Assembly (NCBI RefSeq): GCF_030646615.1
Contig: NZ_JAUSLG010000089.1
Span: 1-64,000 of the forward strand
Direction of reading: 5' to 3'
Source: Phenylobacterium sp.
GTDB lineage: Bacteria; Pseudomonadota; Alphaproteobacteria; Caulobacterales; Caulobacteraceae
DNA length: 64,000 bases
This document shows, piece after piece, positions 52,417-61,300 of this stretch. Each line of letters opens with the position of its first letter. Position 1 is the stretch's first letter. The notes under the pieces were generated by a model, which saw nothing but the letters and a program-made list of their open reading frames with translations, searched no databases and was not told where the DNA came from. Position numbers and translations under genes: made by a program.

Positions 52417-53321
52417 GAGGCCGCGCGCAGGGCGCCGGCGCTGCGGGCGCGCAGGAAACCCACCAGGGCGGCCAGGGGATCTTCGTCGGCGCGCACCACC
52501 AGCCGGTCGCCGGGATTTGGCCACCAGGCCGCCCATCGGGCCTCGCGCTCGATCCGCCAGGCGGCATGCGCGGCGCGGCTGGCCGGGGTGGCGTTCATCC
52601 AGACCAGCTGGCCGGCGGCGGGATCATAGGCGGTCACGCCCTGGGCTGCGGGGCCGTCCCGTTCCCAGGCGTCCTCCACCCGCACCCCGATCACCGGATG
52701 GCGGCGGCGAAGGGCGGCCCATTCCGGCGGGGGGAGACTGGCCGGAACCTCGCCGAACCAGACCACCAGGGCGCCCTGCGGCGCCTGCTGCGAGATCAGC
52801 GGCCAGGGGGTGAAGGGCGTGGCGGGCGCGGGGTCCGGCGGCGGGGCGGCGAACAGGGCGGCCAGGGCCGAAAGGATGCGGGCGCGGCGCCTTGTGGGAC
52901 TGAAGGCGGCGGCGCCGTCCGGGGTGACATGCAGCAGGCCGGCCCGCTCGCGGTTGACCACCGCCAGCATCAGGGTCAGCGCCGCGAGTTGGAGCAACAC
53001 CTCGCGCTTGCTGGCGCCGCCGGAGCCGAACTGCAGGGCCGGGTCGTCGCTGACCACGGCGTAGACGGTCAACTCCCGCTCCTCGACGAACACCTTGCGA
53101 TAGAGGTCGCCGAGCCGGGCGGTGACGTTCCAGTCGACGTCGCGGATGTCGTCGCCGAACTCGTAGCGGACCACCTGGTCGAACTCCATGCCCCGGCCCC
53201 GGAACACCGAGCGATAGCCGCCGGCCAGCAGGGTCTGCACCGAACGCCGGCGCAGCTGCCATTCCAGCCGCCGCAGCGCGGTCTGGGCGCGGGGGTCGAT
53301 CTCGGGCGGACGGGCCGTCAT
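52413..53321 (-). CDS. DUF58 family protein
   Basis: A 302-residue DUF58 protein. The core motif is EFDQVVRYEFGDDIRDVDWN, followed by VTARLGDLYRKVFVEERE, and the rest is VWA-like with no membrane segment. DUF58 proteins accompany MoxR ATPases and are thought to be adaptors. It follows the MoxR stop by nine bases and overlaps the BatA-like start, so it lies second in the operon. Confidence 0.93.
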   Translation of the reverse strand: MTARPPEIDPRAQTALRRLEWQLRRRSVQTLLAGGYRSVFRGRGMEFDQVVRYEFGDDIRDVDWNVTARLGDLYRKVFVEERELTVYAVVSDDPALQFGSGGASKREVLLQLAALTLMLAVVNRERAGLLHVTPDGAAAFSPTRRRARILSALAALFAAPPPDPAPATPFTPWPLISQQAPQGALVVWFGEVPASLPPPEWAALRRRHPVIGVRVEDAWERDGPAAQGVTAYDPAAGQLVWMNATPASRAAHAAWRIEREARWAAWWPNPGDRLVVRADEDPLAALVGFLRARSAGALRAAS

Positions 53322-53330
53322 GGGCTCGCG

Positions 53331-54320
53331 TCAGCCGGGGACGGGAACGTCGGCGAGAACCTGGGCGACCACCGTCTCGGCGCTCAGGCCGGCGGCCTCG
53401 GCCTCATAGGTCAGGCCGATCCGGTGCCGAAGCACGTCATGCGCCACCTCCTGCACCAGGGCCGGAGTCACCTGGGCGAGGCCGCGGATGAAGGCCAGGG
53501 CCCGGCTGGACTGATAGAGGGCCAGCGTCGCCCGCGGCGAGGCGCCGAAGGCCAGCTGACGAAGCCCTGGCGTCCCGGGCGCAGCCATGTCCCGGGTCCT
53601 GCGGACCAGGGCCAGCAGATAGGCCTCGATCTGCGGCGCCACGAACACCTCATCGACGCCCTGGCGCAGGGCCAGCAGTTCCGGGCCGTTGGAGGTGGCC
53701 TCCACCGAGGGCGACCTTGTGGCCGAGCCCCAGCGGCGCAGCATCTCGAGCTCGTCCGTATCGGAGGGATAGTCGAGCAGGACCTTGAACAGGAAGCGGT
53801 CGGTCTGGGCCTCGGGCAGGGGATAGGTGCCCTCGTGCTCCACCGGGTTCTGGGTCGCCAGGACCAGGAAGGGGTCGGGCAGGGGATGGCGGGTTCCGCC
53901 GATGGTCACCTGCCGCTCCTGCATGGCCTCCAGCAGGGCGCTCTGCACCTTGGCCGGCGAGCGGTTGATCTCGTCGGCCAGGACGATATTGGCGAAGACC
54001 GGCCCCAGGTGCGGCGTGAAGCTGCCGTCGTGGGGGGAATAGACCAGCGTGCCCACCACATCGCTGGGCAACAGGTCGGGCGTGAACTGGATGCGTTCGA
54101 AATCCAGACCCATGGCCTGGCCCAGGGACTTGACCAGCAGGGTCTTGGCCAGGCCCGGCATGCCTTCCAGCAGGACGTGCCCGCCCACCAGCAGGGCGAT
54201 CTGCAGCCGTTCGACGACCTGCGCCTGGCCCAGCACCGCCTTGCCGATCTCGGCCGACAGGCGGGCGGCCCAGGCAGGCCCCGGCAGGGTGGCGGACGAG
54301 GCGGGCTGCGGGTGACTCAT
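53331..54320 (-). CDS. MoxR family AAA+ ATPase
   Basis: A 329-residue MoxR ATPase. Walker A GMPGLAKT is at residues 53-60, Walker B IVLADEIN at 112-119, followed by SPAKVQSALLEAMQERQVTI and the sensor-1 text LVLATQNPVEHEGTYPLPEA. The C-terminal lid domain is complete. MoxR proteins act as chaperones that mature or remodel VWA partners such as BatA and BatB encoded next to it. The start was set at ATG 54320, preceded by GGATGG; ATG 54329 or further upstream are possible. First gene of the moxR-DUF58-batA-batB-batDE operon. Confidence 0.93.
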   Translation of the reverse strand: MSHPQPASSATLPGPAWAARLSAEIGKAVLGQAQVVERLQIALLVGGHVLLEGMPGLAKTLLVKSLGQAMGLDFERIQFTPDLLPSDVVGTLVYSPHDGSFTPHLGPVFANIVLADEINRSPAKVQSALLEAMQERQVTIGGTRHPLPDPFLVLATQNPVEHEGTYPLPEAQTDRFLFKVLLDYPSDTDELEMLRRWGSATRSPSVEATSNGPELLALRQGVDEVFVAPQIEAYLLALVRRTRDMAAPGTPGLRQLAFGASPRATLALYQSSRALAFIRGLAQVTPALVQEVAHDVLRHRIGLTYEAEAAGLSAETVVAQVLADVPVPG

Positions 54321-54388
54321 CGGGACCATCCACGCGTTACAGGTACGGCTGGCGCGCCCCATGCCGGGCGCGCCAGGTCTTGATAGGG

Positions 54389-56014
54389 CTACTGGCCGCG
54401 CCGCAGAACCCGGCCGTGGCGCTCGTCGGTCACCTCGCCGGCCATGACGGCGGGCTTCCCGTTGACGAAGATGTACGCCATCCCCTCGGAATAGGCGTGG
54501 GGCTGCTGGTAGGTGGCCACATCGCGGATGGTCTCGGGATCGAACACCAGCACGTCGGCATAGGCGCCTGGCCGCAGGACGCCGCGATCCTTGATCGAGA
54601 ACACCTCGGCTGACAGGCCGCTGGAGGCGTGGATGGCCTGGGCCATGCTGATCACCTCGCGCTCTTGCACATAGCGGTGGAACTTGCGCGGGAAGGCGCC
54701 ATAGGCCCGCGGATGCTCGCCGCCGACCCCGAAGGGGCCCAGGGCGCCGTCGGACGAGGTCATGGTCCAGGGCTGCCGCATCAGCCGCTCCACATCGCGC
54801 TCGTTCATGTTGAAGGAGACAATGCTGGCGCCGCCCTCGACCAGCATGTCGATGGCGGTGTCGAGGGGATCCTGCAGGTTGCGGCGGGCGATCTCATCCA
54901 GGCGCATGCCGTTGAGCGAGGGATCAGGCGCGTAGTTGCGGATCATAATGGCGTTGGCGCCGGCCCGGCGCTCCAGATTGGCCACCATCTCCTGACGGAT
55001 CAGGGCGCGCTGCTCGGGGTTCTGCAGGCGCTTGACCGTCGCGTCCGGCCCGCCCTCCTGCGCCCAGCCCGGCACCAGGGAGGCCTGCAGCGAGGAGCCG
55101 GAGGCGGCATAGGGATACTGATCAGCCCAGATGGACAGGCCCTCGGCGCGGGCGGCGTTGATCATTTCCACCGCCTGCTCGGACTGGCCCCAGACGCTGG
55201 GGCCGAGCATCTTCATGTGGGTGACCACGCCGATGATCCCGGTCTGTCGGGACACCTCGATCAACTCCTCGATCGCGCCCAGCACGCCGACGTCATAGCT
55301 GGACTCGTCGCGGATGTGGCTGATGTGGAAGGCGTCGGGATAGGTCTGGGCGACCCGGGCGAGGGCCACCAGTTCGGACGTGTCGGAATACTTGCCGGGA
55401 ATATAGAAGGGGCCGCTGGAGAAGCCGAAGGCGCCCAGGTCCATGGCCTGTTTGACCAGGGCTTCCATCTGGGCCAGCTCGGCGGCGGTCGGCTTGCGGT
55501 TCTCCAGGCCCATCACGTCCTTGCGCACGCCGTTGTGGCCGATCATCGGCACGACGTTCACGCCCGGCACATGGGTTTCGATGGCCTCGATCTGGGGGCG
55601 GAGATCGCCAGGCCCGCCGCCGTCGGGATTGATCATCACGGTGGTGATCCCCTGATAGAGGATCGGCACGGCGGCCGAGAGCTCGGGCGTTCCGATCTCC
55701 GGCGCGGCGTGGGAATGAGGGTCGATGAAGCCCGGCGAGACGATCTTGCCCGTGGCGTCGACAGTGGTGGCGGCGGTCGCGGTGGCCGGGATGGCGCCGA
55801 CCTCGACGATGCGGTCGCCCTTGATCGCCACATCGGCGGCGCGGCCCTCGGCGCCGGTGCCGTCATAGACCATGCCGCCGCGGATCAGGACGTCGTATTC
55901 CTGGGCCAGGGCCGTGGCCGAGACCCCCGACATCAGGCTGAGCGCGAGGCCCGCCGCCAGGACGCGGCGGCGAAGGAAACTCGGCGGGGTCGTGACGTGA
56001 GGGGCGGGGGTCAT
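54389..56014 (-). CDS. N-acyl-D-amino-acid deacylase family amidohydrolase, exported (copy 1)
   Basis: A 541-residue D-aminoacylase-type amidohydrolase. The signal peptide includes FLRRRVLAAGLALSLMSGVS, possibly Tat-like. Metal-site text: VSPGFIDPHSHAAPE, the cysteine/ligand region MIGHNGVRKDVMGLENRK, HISHIRDESSYDVGVL, VVTHMKMLGPSVWGQ and MTSSDGALGPFG. These enzymes free the acyl group from N-acyl-D-amino acids. The ATG at 56014 has GGAG six bases upstream; a GTG four codons earlier is the alternative. It is a close paralog of the gene at 59591, which lies in opposite orientation on the far side of the TonB receptor. Confidence 0.9.
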   Translation of the reverse strand: MTPAPHVTTPPSFLRRRVLAAGLALSLMSGVSATALAQEYDVLIRGGMVYDGTGAEGRAADVAIKGDRIVEVGAIPATATAATTVDATGKIVSPGFIDPHSHAAPEIGTPELSAAVPILYQGITTVMINPDGGGPGDLRPQIEAIETHVPGVNVVPMIGHNGVRKDVMGLENRKPTAAELAQMEALVKQAMDLGAFGFSSGPFYIPGKYSDTSELVALARVAQTYPDAFHISHIRDESSYDVGVLGAIEELIEVSRQTGIIGVVTHMKMLGPSVWGQSEQAVEMINAARAEGLSIWADQYPYAASGSSLQASLVPGWAQEGGPDATVKRLQNPEQRALIRQEMVANLERRAGANAIMIRNYAPDPSLNGMRLDEIARRNLQDPLDTAIDMLVEGGASIVSFNMNERDVERLMRQPWTMTSSDGALGPFGVGGEHPRAYGAFPRKFHRYVQEREVISMAQAIHASSGLSAEVFSIKDRGVLRPGAYADVLVFDPETIRDVATYQQPHAYSEGMAYIFVNGKPAVMAGEVTDERHGRVLRRGQ

Positions 56015-56101
56015 GGTGGTCTCCACGAACTGTTACGTTTTGAGGCGTCGGTTCCTCTCCAGGCCTTCCGATCAAAATGCGGGGCCGGCCTGGCCGTTAC
56101 G

Positions 56102-56131
56102 AAAAGAGCCCCGGGCTCTCGCCCGGGGCTC
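56102..56131 (-). terminator. Intrinsic terminator of the large TonB receptor
   Basis: Perfect 11-bp arms GAGCCCCGGGC (56106-56116) and GCCCGGGGCTC (56121-56131), loop TCTC. On the minus strand it is followed by a T4 run, 13 bases after the receptor stop. Confidence 0.85.
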
Positions 56132-56143
56132 CCTTGGACTTGG

Positions 56144-58969
56144 CTAGTATTCGAAGCGTACGCCCACCCGGAACACGCGGCCGAGGATGTCATAGACCCC
56201 CTGGCTGGTGGACGGGTTGCCGTAGGCGGTGCCCGCCGGGCCCTGGGGCACGATCTCCGGGTCGCGGTTGAACAGGTTGGAGATGCTGACGAAGGCTTCG
56301 GTCTTCTGCAGGACCTTGAGGTCGTAGGTCATGGCCAGGTCGACATAGAAGGCGCCATCCACATGGTTGTCGTTGATCGTGCGGTTGGCGATGGTCGAGG
56401 CGGGGCAGCCGGTGACACACTCGACAAAGGCGTTGTCGAGCTTGCTGTCACTGACCCCGCGGCCCGTGACCTGGATGGTCCAGGGATCAGCGGTGTAGGT
56501 GGCCGTCGCCCGATAGATGAACTCCGGCAGGGCGATCGAACCGGCGTTGTCGGTCGGAACGTCGATGCCGTTGTCCTCGTAGTTCTCCAGGTAGTAGGTG
56601 CCCACGGCCCGCAGGGCCACGGCCCCGTCGCCGAGGTTGAACCGGTAGGAGGCCTCCAGGTCGAGGCCGCGCGACTTCTGAACCGCGAAGTTGAAGGGGC
56701 TCACCGAAACCTGGCTGATCTGGTTGCCCGAGCGGACGATGGCCGCGCAGTATTCCTGATTACCCTGGAAGCAGCGATCGACGATGGTGCTGGCCAGCAC
56801 CGAGCCAATGGCGCCTTCGATCTGGATATCGAAATAGTCGATGGCCGCCGCAAAGCCCGGCAGGAAGGTGGGCTGCAGCACCACGCCGACGCCCCAGGTG
56901 TCGGCCAGTTCGGGGTCGAGGTTGAGGTTGCCGGTGGTCAGCTCCAGGAACTGGGTGGACTGATTGTTGTTGAACGGGTCCAGCAGCGTGTTGGTGCGGC
57001 TGGTGCCGGCGGCGAATAGCTCGTTCAGGTTCGGCGCCCGGATGTCCCGCGAGCGGGTGACGCGGAAGCGGACGTCGGGGATCGGCGAATAGACCGCGCC
57101 CACCTTCCAGGTCGTGACATAGCCCGAGGTGCTGTAGTCGGTGCCGCGAACCGCGGCGTTCACGTCAAAGCCGTCGGCCAGGGGAACGACCGCTTCCAGA
57201 TAGGCCTCGGTCACCGTGTAGGAGCCGAAGGTCGGGCGATAATTGCCCACGAACCAGCCCGACTGGAACTCGGTCGGGACCTCGCCGGACACCTCTTCCT
57301 TGCGGTGCTCGATACCGGCCGCCATGGAGACCGGGCCGGCCCAGGTGGAGAAGGGGTCGCCGGAGATGTTCGCTGCGGCCACCTGCTGGGTGAAGAACTG
57401 CTTCCGCTGCGGATCGCCCAGGATGTAGTCCAGGGCGGCCTGGGAATTGACGCCGATACCCATGCGGTTGAAGGGCACGCAGCCATTGGTCGGATTGGTC
57501 AGGGTCGAGCGGCAGACGATGTCGCCGTTCGGCGCGAAGACCGCATCCTGGGCCAGGGCCAGGCGGGCGTTGTTGGTGATGTCCTTGGCGATCTCAAGGG
57601 TCTCGGTCTCGCCCCGCTGATAGTAGGCGTCCCAGCGCCAGGCGCGGTCAAAGGCGTCGAAGTCGCCCTGGGCCCCGACCACATAGCGGGTGACGCTGCG
57701 CTCATTGTCGGTCTTGCGGATCGGCAGGTCGGCGTTGGTGGTCCCGAGGCTGAAGCTCGCGATGTTCAGGGCCGCCAGCTGCTGGCGGATGTCGGCCGGC
57801 AGGAAGGCGTTGTCCGACCGGATGGTGACATTGCCCTGGTTGAACTGCACGCCGGTCCAGCCGAGGGAGGCGTGCTCATTGTACGAGAACTGGCCGAAGA
57901 TTTCGACATTGTCGGTGAGGTCGTAGCTGACCCGGCCGAAGACGCCCTTGCGTCGGTCGTCGGCGTTGAGGGACTGCTTGTCGTTGACCTGAACCGACTC
58001 CCAGTCGCCGCCGATCATCCAGGGATCGCGGGTCAGGCCGTAGGCTTGCTGGCCCACCACGCCGCCGACGCCGAAGGTTGTGCCGCGCAGGGGGGTGTTG
58101 GTGATGATGCCGCCCGGGGTGGCGTTGGACAGGCCCGCCCCGCTGGTGACGAAGCGCTCGGGCTGGCCGTTGCCCGGGGCGTAGTTCGGGTTGGTGATGA
58201 TGTACCAGCCGTCGTTGTTCCAGTCCCGCGGCACCCCATAGATGCCTTCGCGATCAACGATCTCGCCGTTCAGCAGCAGATGGCCGCGGCCGCCGGCGAA
58301 GGACGTGCCGTAGGTCAGGTTGACCCGGTATTCGTCATCGTCGCCATAGGTGGTCTGGCCCGCCTCGACCGAGCCCTTGAAGCCCTGATAGTCGGTGTTG
58401 AGGATGAAGTTGACCACGCCGCTGACGGCGTCGGAGCCATAGGCCGCCGACGCGCCGCCGGTGACGATCTGGACGCCGCTGATCAGGCCTTGCGGGAAGG
58501 TGTTGACGTCCACCGCCCCGGTGATCGTCGAGCCCACCGAGCGCTGACCGTTCAGCAGGACCAGGGTGCGGGTGGCGCCCAGGCCGCGCAGGTTCAGGGC
58601 GTTGACGCCCGAGGTGCCGGCGCTGATCGAGGCGTTGGAGGTCTGCGGCGTGGCGCTGCCGACGATGGACGGGATGTCGTTGACGAAGTCAGCGACATTG
58701 GAGGGGGCGGCGGCGAGGATTTCGGTCTCGCTGATCACGGTCAGGGGCGTGGGCGCCTGATAGCCGTCACGGACGACCCGGGTGCCGGTGACCACCACCT
58801 CTTCCACGCTGGCCACGCCAACCGGCGCGGCGGTCTGCGCGCTGGCTGCGCCGGCCGCGGAGACGCCCAGCAACAGGGCCATGGCCGAAGCGCCGTGGGT
58901 CAGGCCCAATTTGCGGGCAGATCGAAGCCCCCGAGCCCGCACGTTGTGCATCTGAAGATTTCTTGACAT
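56144..58969 (-). CDS. TonB-dependent receptor, large
   Basis: A 941-residue outer-membrane receptor. A long signal region ends near AAGAASAQ, then comes the TonB-box-like VEEVVVTGTRVVRDGYQAPT, a plug with LNLRGLGATRTLVLLNGQRS and IVTGGASAAYGSDAVSGVVN, and a barrel ending in VGVRFEY. The plug signature is that of the substrate receptors for oligopeptides and carbohydrates rather than siderophores. ATG 58969 follows GAGGGGG by about seven bases, and a TATAAT element lies about 60 bases upstream. It is placed between two paralogous N-acyl-D-amino-acid deacylases, so N-acyl or D-amino-acid-containing peptides are the likely cargo. Confidence 0.92.
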   Translation of the reverse strand: MSRNLQMHNVRARGLRSARKLGLTHGASAMALLLGVSAAGAASAQTAAPVGVASVEEVVVTGTRVVRDGYQAPTPLTVISETEILAAAPSNVADFVNDIPSIVGSATPQTSNASISAGTSGVNALNLRGLGATRTLVLLNGQRSVGSTITGAVDVNTFPQGLISGVQIVTGGASAAYGSDAVSGVVNFILNTDYQGFKGSVEAGQTTYGDDDEYRVNLTYGTSFAGGRGHLLLNGEIVDREGIYGVPRDWNNDGWYIITNPNYAPGNGQPERFVTSGAGLSNATPGGIITNTPLRGTTFGVGGVVGQQAYGLTRDPWMIGGDWESVQVNDKQSLNADDRRKGVFGRVSYDLTDNVEIFGQFSYNEHASLGWTGVQFNQGNVTIRSDNAFLPADIRQQLAALNIASFSLGTTNADLPIRKTDNERSVTRYVVGAQGDFDAFDRAWRWDAYYQRGETETLEIAKDITNNARLALAQDAVFAPNGDIVCRSTLTNPTNGCVPFNRMGIGVNSQAALDYILGDPQRKQFFTQQVAAANISGDPFSTWAGPVSMAAGIEHRKEEVSGEVPTEFQSGWFVGNYRPTFGSYTVTEAYLEAVVPLADGFDVNAAVRGTDYSTSGYVTTWKVGAVYSPIPDVRFRVTRSRDIRAPNLNELFAAGTSRTNTLLDPFNNNQSTQFLELTTGNLNLDPELADTWGVGVVLQPTFLPGFAAAIDYFDIQIEGAIGSVLASTIVDRCFQGNQEYCAAIVRSGNQISQVSVSPFNFAVQKSRGLDLEASYRFNLGDGAVALRAVGTYYLENYEDNGIDVPTDNAGSIALPEFIYRATATYTADPWTIQVTGRGVSDSKLDNAFVECVTGCPASTIANRTINDNHVDGAFYVDLAMTYDLKVLQKTEAFVSISNLFNRDPEIVPQGPAGTAYGNPSTSQGVYDILGRVFRVGVRFEY

Positions 58970-59111
58970 GACTAACCCCCTCGGAATTGACGATAAGCAG
59001 AATGTTCATTTGGCGCCCGGCTTTATTATAATTCGCCGGAACTGCGATGATCTGCGCCCGTATTCATAACGAGGTTGTCGGCCACCCACCGGAGTGTCAA
59101 CGCCGGCTCCC

Positions 59112-59125
59112 CTTCGGAATATTGC
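59112..59125 (-). repeat. 14-bp motif, copy A (inverted relative to copy B)
   Basis: CTTCGGAATATTGC; its reverse complement GCAATATTCCGAAG matches copy B at 13 of 14 positions. The two copies are about 250 bases apart and in opposite orientation, one nearer each divergent gene. Confidence 0.5.
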
Positions 59126-59368
59126 AGGGCCTATAACCCTCAGACATAGGTGTGGCCGGGCTGGCCGGCGCCGAGACTGAGGGAGGCCTTGGCCGGCCTG
59201 CCTTTGCGCGGGATGGCTACACAGGTGTCCGACGCCGGGAAAGGACGAGACCGCGCCGCCCACGGAGCGTACAGCGCCCGATTCCGGGCGAGAGGACGAC
59301 GGTTTCGGGGCGCCGCCCCAGATCTGCGGCTGTTCGGCGCCAAGCCATGACGTCAGGCTATTGATCGC

Positions 59369-59382
59369 GCAATATTCGGAAG
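59369..59382 (+). repeat. 14-bp motif, copy B
   Basis: GCAATATTCGGAAG, paired with copy A. It lies about 210 bases before the deacylase start. It contains the palindromic core AATATT but the flanks are not symmetric. Confidence 0.5.
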
Positions 59383-59590
59383 GGGCGTCTTGATTGACAC
59401 TAATGTCGCAGGACTGACACCCTTCCCAGGGGCCGGAGCAAGACGTCTTCGGCGCCGGGGCGTCCGCGCGAAGATTCGAGCAGTCTTCCTGTCAATATTT
59501 AGCCCGTGAACCGAGATTTGATCGGGAGGCGGACGTCGCCCATCCGGCCTGCGCCGGTCCGAGCGGCCCTGGTTTGAACAAGGATCTGAC

Positions 59591-61198
59591 ATGAAGACGC
59601 CCCCCGACTTCCTCCGCCGCCGGGTCCTGGCCGCGGGCCTCGCGCTCGGTCTGATGTCGGGGGTCTCGGGCCACGCCCTGGCCCAGGACTACGACGTGCT
59701 GATCCGCGGCGGCCTGCTGTTCGACGGCACGGGCGCCGAGGGCCGTGCCGCCGACGTGGCGATCAAGGGCGACCGCATCGTCGAGGTGGGCGAGATCCCG
59801 GCGGCCGCGACCGCCGCCACCGTGGTCGACGCCACGGGCAAGTATGTCTCGCCCGGCTTCATCGACACCCATTCCCACGCCGCCCCGGGCATCGAGACGC
59901 CGGAACTGGCGCCGGCCATCTCGGTCCTCACCCAGGGGATCACGACGGCGATGATCAATCCCGACGGCGGCGGCCCGGCCGACCTGCGCCCGCAGGTGGC
60001 GGCCATCGAGACCAACCGCCCGGGCGTCAACGTCATCCCGATGATCGGCCATAACGGCGTGCGCCGCGCCGTCATGGGCCTGGAGAACCGCAAGCCGACG
60101 GCCGCAGAGCTGGCGGAGATGCAGGGCCTGGTGCGGCAGGCCATGACCTTTGGCGCGCTGGGCATGTCCAGCGGCCCCTTCTATGTGCCGGGCAAGTACT
60201 CCGACACCGCCGAGATCGTCGCCCTGGCCAAGGTGGCCGCGGAGTTCCCGAACGCCTTCCACACCAGCCATATCCGCGACGAGTCCAGCTATGACATCGG
60301 CGTGCTGGCCTCGGTGGCCGAGCTGATCGAGGTCTCCCGCCAGACCGGGATCACCGGGGTGGTCAGCCACATGAAGATGCTCGGCCCCACGGTCTGGGGC
60401 CAGTCCGACGATGCGATCAAGATGATCGAGGCCGCCCGGGCCGAGGGCCTGTCCATCTGGGCCGACCAATATCCCTATGCGGCCTCCAGCACCGGCCTGT
60501 CGGCGGCCCTGATCCCCGGCTGGGCCCAGGAGGGCGGCCAGGAGGCCCTGTCCAAGCGACTGCAGAACCCCGAGCAGCGCGCCCTGATCCGCGAGGGCAT
60601 GGTCGAGAACCTGGCCCGCCGCGCCGGCGCCAACGCCATCATGATCTCAAGCTACAGCGCCGATCCGTCCCTAGAGGGGATGCGCCTGGACGAGATCGCA
60701 AGGCGTGACCTCAAGGACCCGCTGGACACCGCCATCGACCTGCTGATCAAGGGCGGGGCCGGCATCGTCTCGTTCAACATGAACGAAGACGACCTCGAGC
60801 TGCTGATGAAGCAGCCCTGGATGATGACCTCGTCGGACGGCGCCCTGGTGACCTTCGGCGAGGGCGCCGAGCATCCGCGGGCCTATGGCGCCTATCCGCG
60901 CAAGCTGCGGCGCTATGTGATCGAGCGCCAGGTGATCAGCATGGCCCAGGCGATCCATTCGTCCAGCGGCCTGCCGGCGCAGGTGTTCTCCATCCCAGAC
61001 CGCGGGGTGATCAAGCCCGGCGCCTATGCCGACGTGCTGGTCTTCGATCCCGAGACGGTGCGCGACGTGGCCACCTATCCCAAGCCGCACGCCTATTCCC
61101 AGGGCATGGAGTACGTGTTCGTCAACGGCAAGGCGGCCTTGGCGGCGGGCGAAGTCACCTCAGAACGCGCCGGCCGCGTCATCCTGCGCGGGCGCTAA
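59591..61198 (+). CDS. N-acyl-D-amino-acid deacylase family amidohydrolase, exported (copy 2)
   Basis: A 535-residue D-aminoacylase-type enzyme, close to the copy at 54389 over its whole length, including the signal peptide FLRRRVLAAGLALGLMSGVS. Metal-site text: VSPGFIDTHSHAAPG, MIGHNGVRRAVMGLENRK, HTSHIRDESSYDIGVL, VVSHMKMLGPTVWGQ and MTSSDGALVTFGEG. The ATG has AGGA seven bases upstream. It is divergent from the TonB receptor and is followed on the same strand by a third, more distant family member. The differences between the copies lie mainly around the substrate side (for example GSSLQASLVPGW against SSTGLSAALIPGW), which may reflect different side-chain preferences. Confidence 0.9.
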   Translation: MKTPPDFLRRRVLAAGLALGLMSGVSGHALAQDYDVLIRGGLLFDGTGAEGRAADVAIKGDRIVEVGEIPAAATAATVVDATGKYVSPGFIDTHSHAAPGIETPELAPAISVLTQGITTAMINPDGGGPADLRPQVAAIETNRPGVNVIPMIGHNGVRRAVMGLENRKPTAAELAEMQGLVRQAMTFGALGMSSGPFYVPGKYSDTAEIVALAKVAAEFPNAFHTSHIRDESSYDIGVLASVAELIEVSRQTGITGVVSHMKMLGPTVWGQSDDAIKMIEAARAEGLSIWADQYPYAASSTGLSAALIPGWAQEGGQEALSKRLQNPEQRALIREGMVENLARRAGANAIMISSYSADPSLEGMRLDEIARRDLKDPLDTAIDLLIKGGAGIVSFNMNEDDLELLMKQPWMMTSSDGALVTFGEGAEHPRAYGAYPRKLRRYVIERQVISMAQAIHSSSGLPAQVFSIPDRGVIKPGAYADVLVFDPETVRDVATYPKPHAYSQGMEYVFVNGKAALAAGEVTSERAGRVILRGR

Positions 61199-61223
61199 AT
61201 TCAAAGTCTAGCCGCGCAGGCCA

Positions 61224-61260
61224 GGGCCGGAGCCGTCATCCCCACAGGCGGCTCCGGCCC
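61224..61260 (+). terminator. Hairpin between deacylase genes
   Basis: Perfect 12-bp arms GGGCCGGAGCCG (61224-61235) and CGGCTCCGGCCC (61249-61260) with a 13-base loop, followed by only a weak T stretch (GAACGTCTTT). It may lower read-through into the third deacylase-like gene. Confidence 0.55.
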
Positions 61261-61300
61261 GAACGTCTTTCGAGGCCTCCTCCAGTCCAGGACCAAGATC

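Larger units (their letters stand above)
58970..59590. other. 621-bp divergent control region without a gene
   Basis: No convincing coding sequence is seen; short frames here show no family features. For the receptor the minus strand carries TATAAT (plus-strand 59025-59030). Two inverted copies of a 14-mer lie at 59112-59125 (CTTCGGAATATTGC) and 59369-59382 (GCAATATTCGGAAG), differing at one base when aligned. The inverted repeat GACA-CTAA-TGTC lies near 59396-59407. The size and the paired repeats suggest shared, distance-sensitive control of receptor and deacylase. Confidence 0.5.

Noticed and set aside
54629..57019. 796-residue plus-strand frame opposite a deacylase and a TonB receptor
   Set aside because: It crosses two real minus-strand genes and a strong terminator, with composition typical of antisense frames.
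59150..59364. Short plus-strand frames of 66-70 residues in the divergent control region
   Set aside because: They overlap one another in different frames, are Arg-rich, and show no family features or ribosome site.
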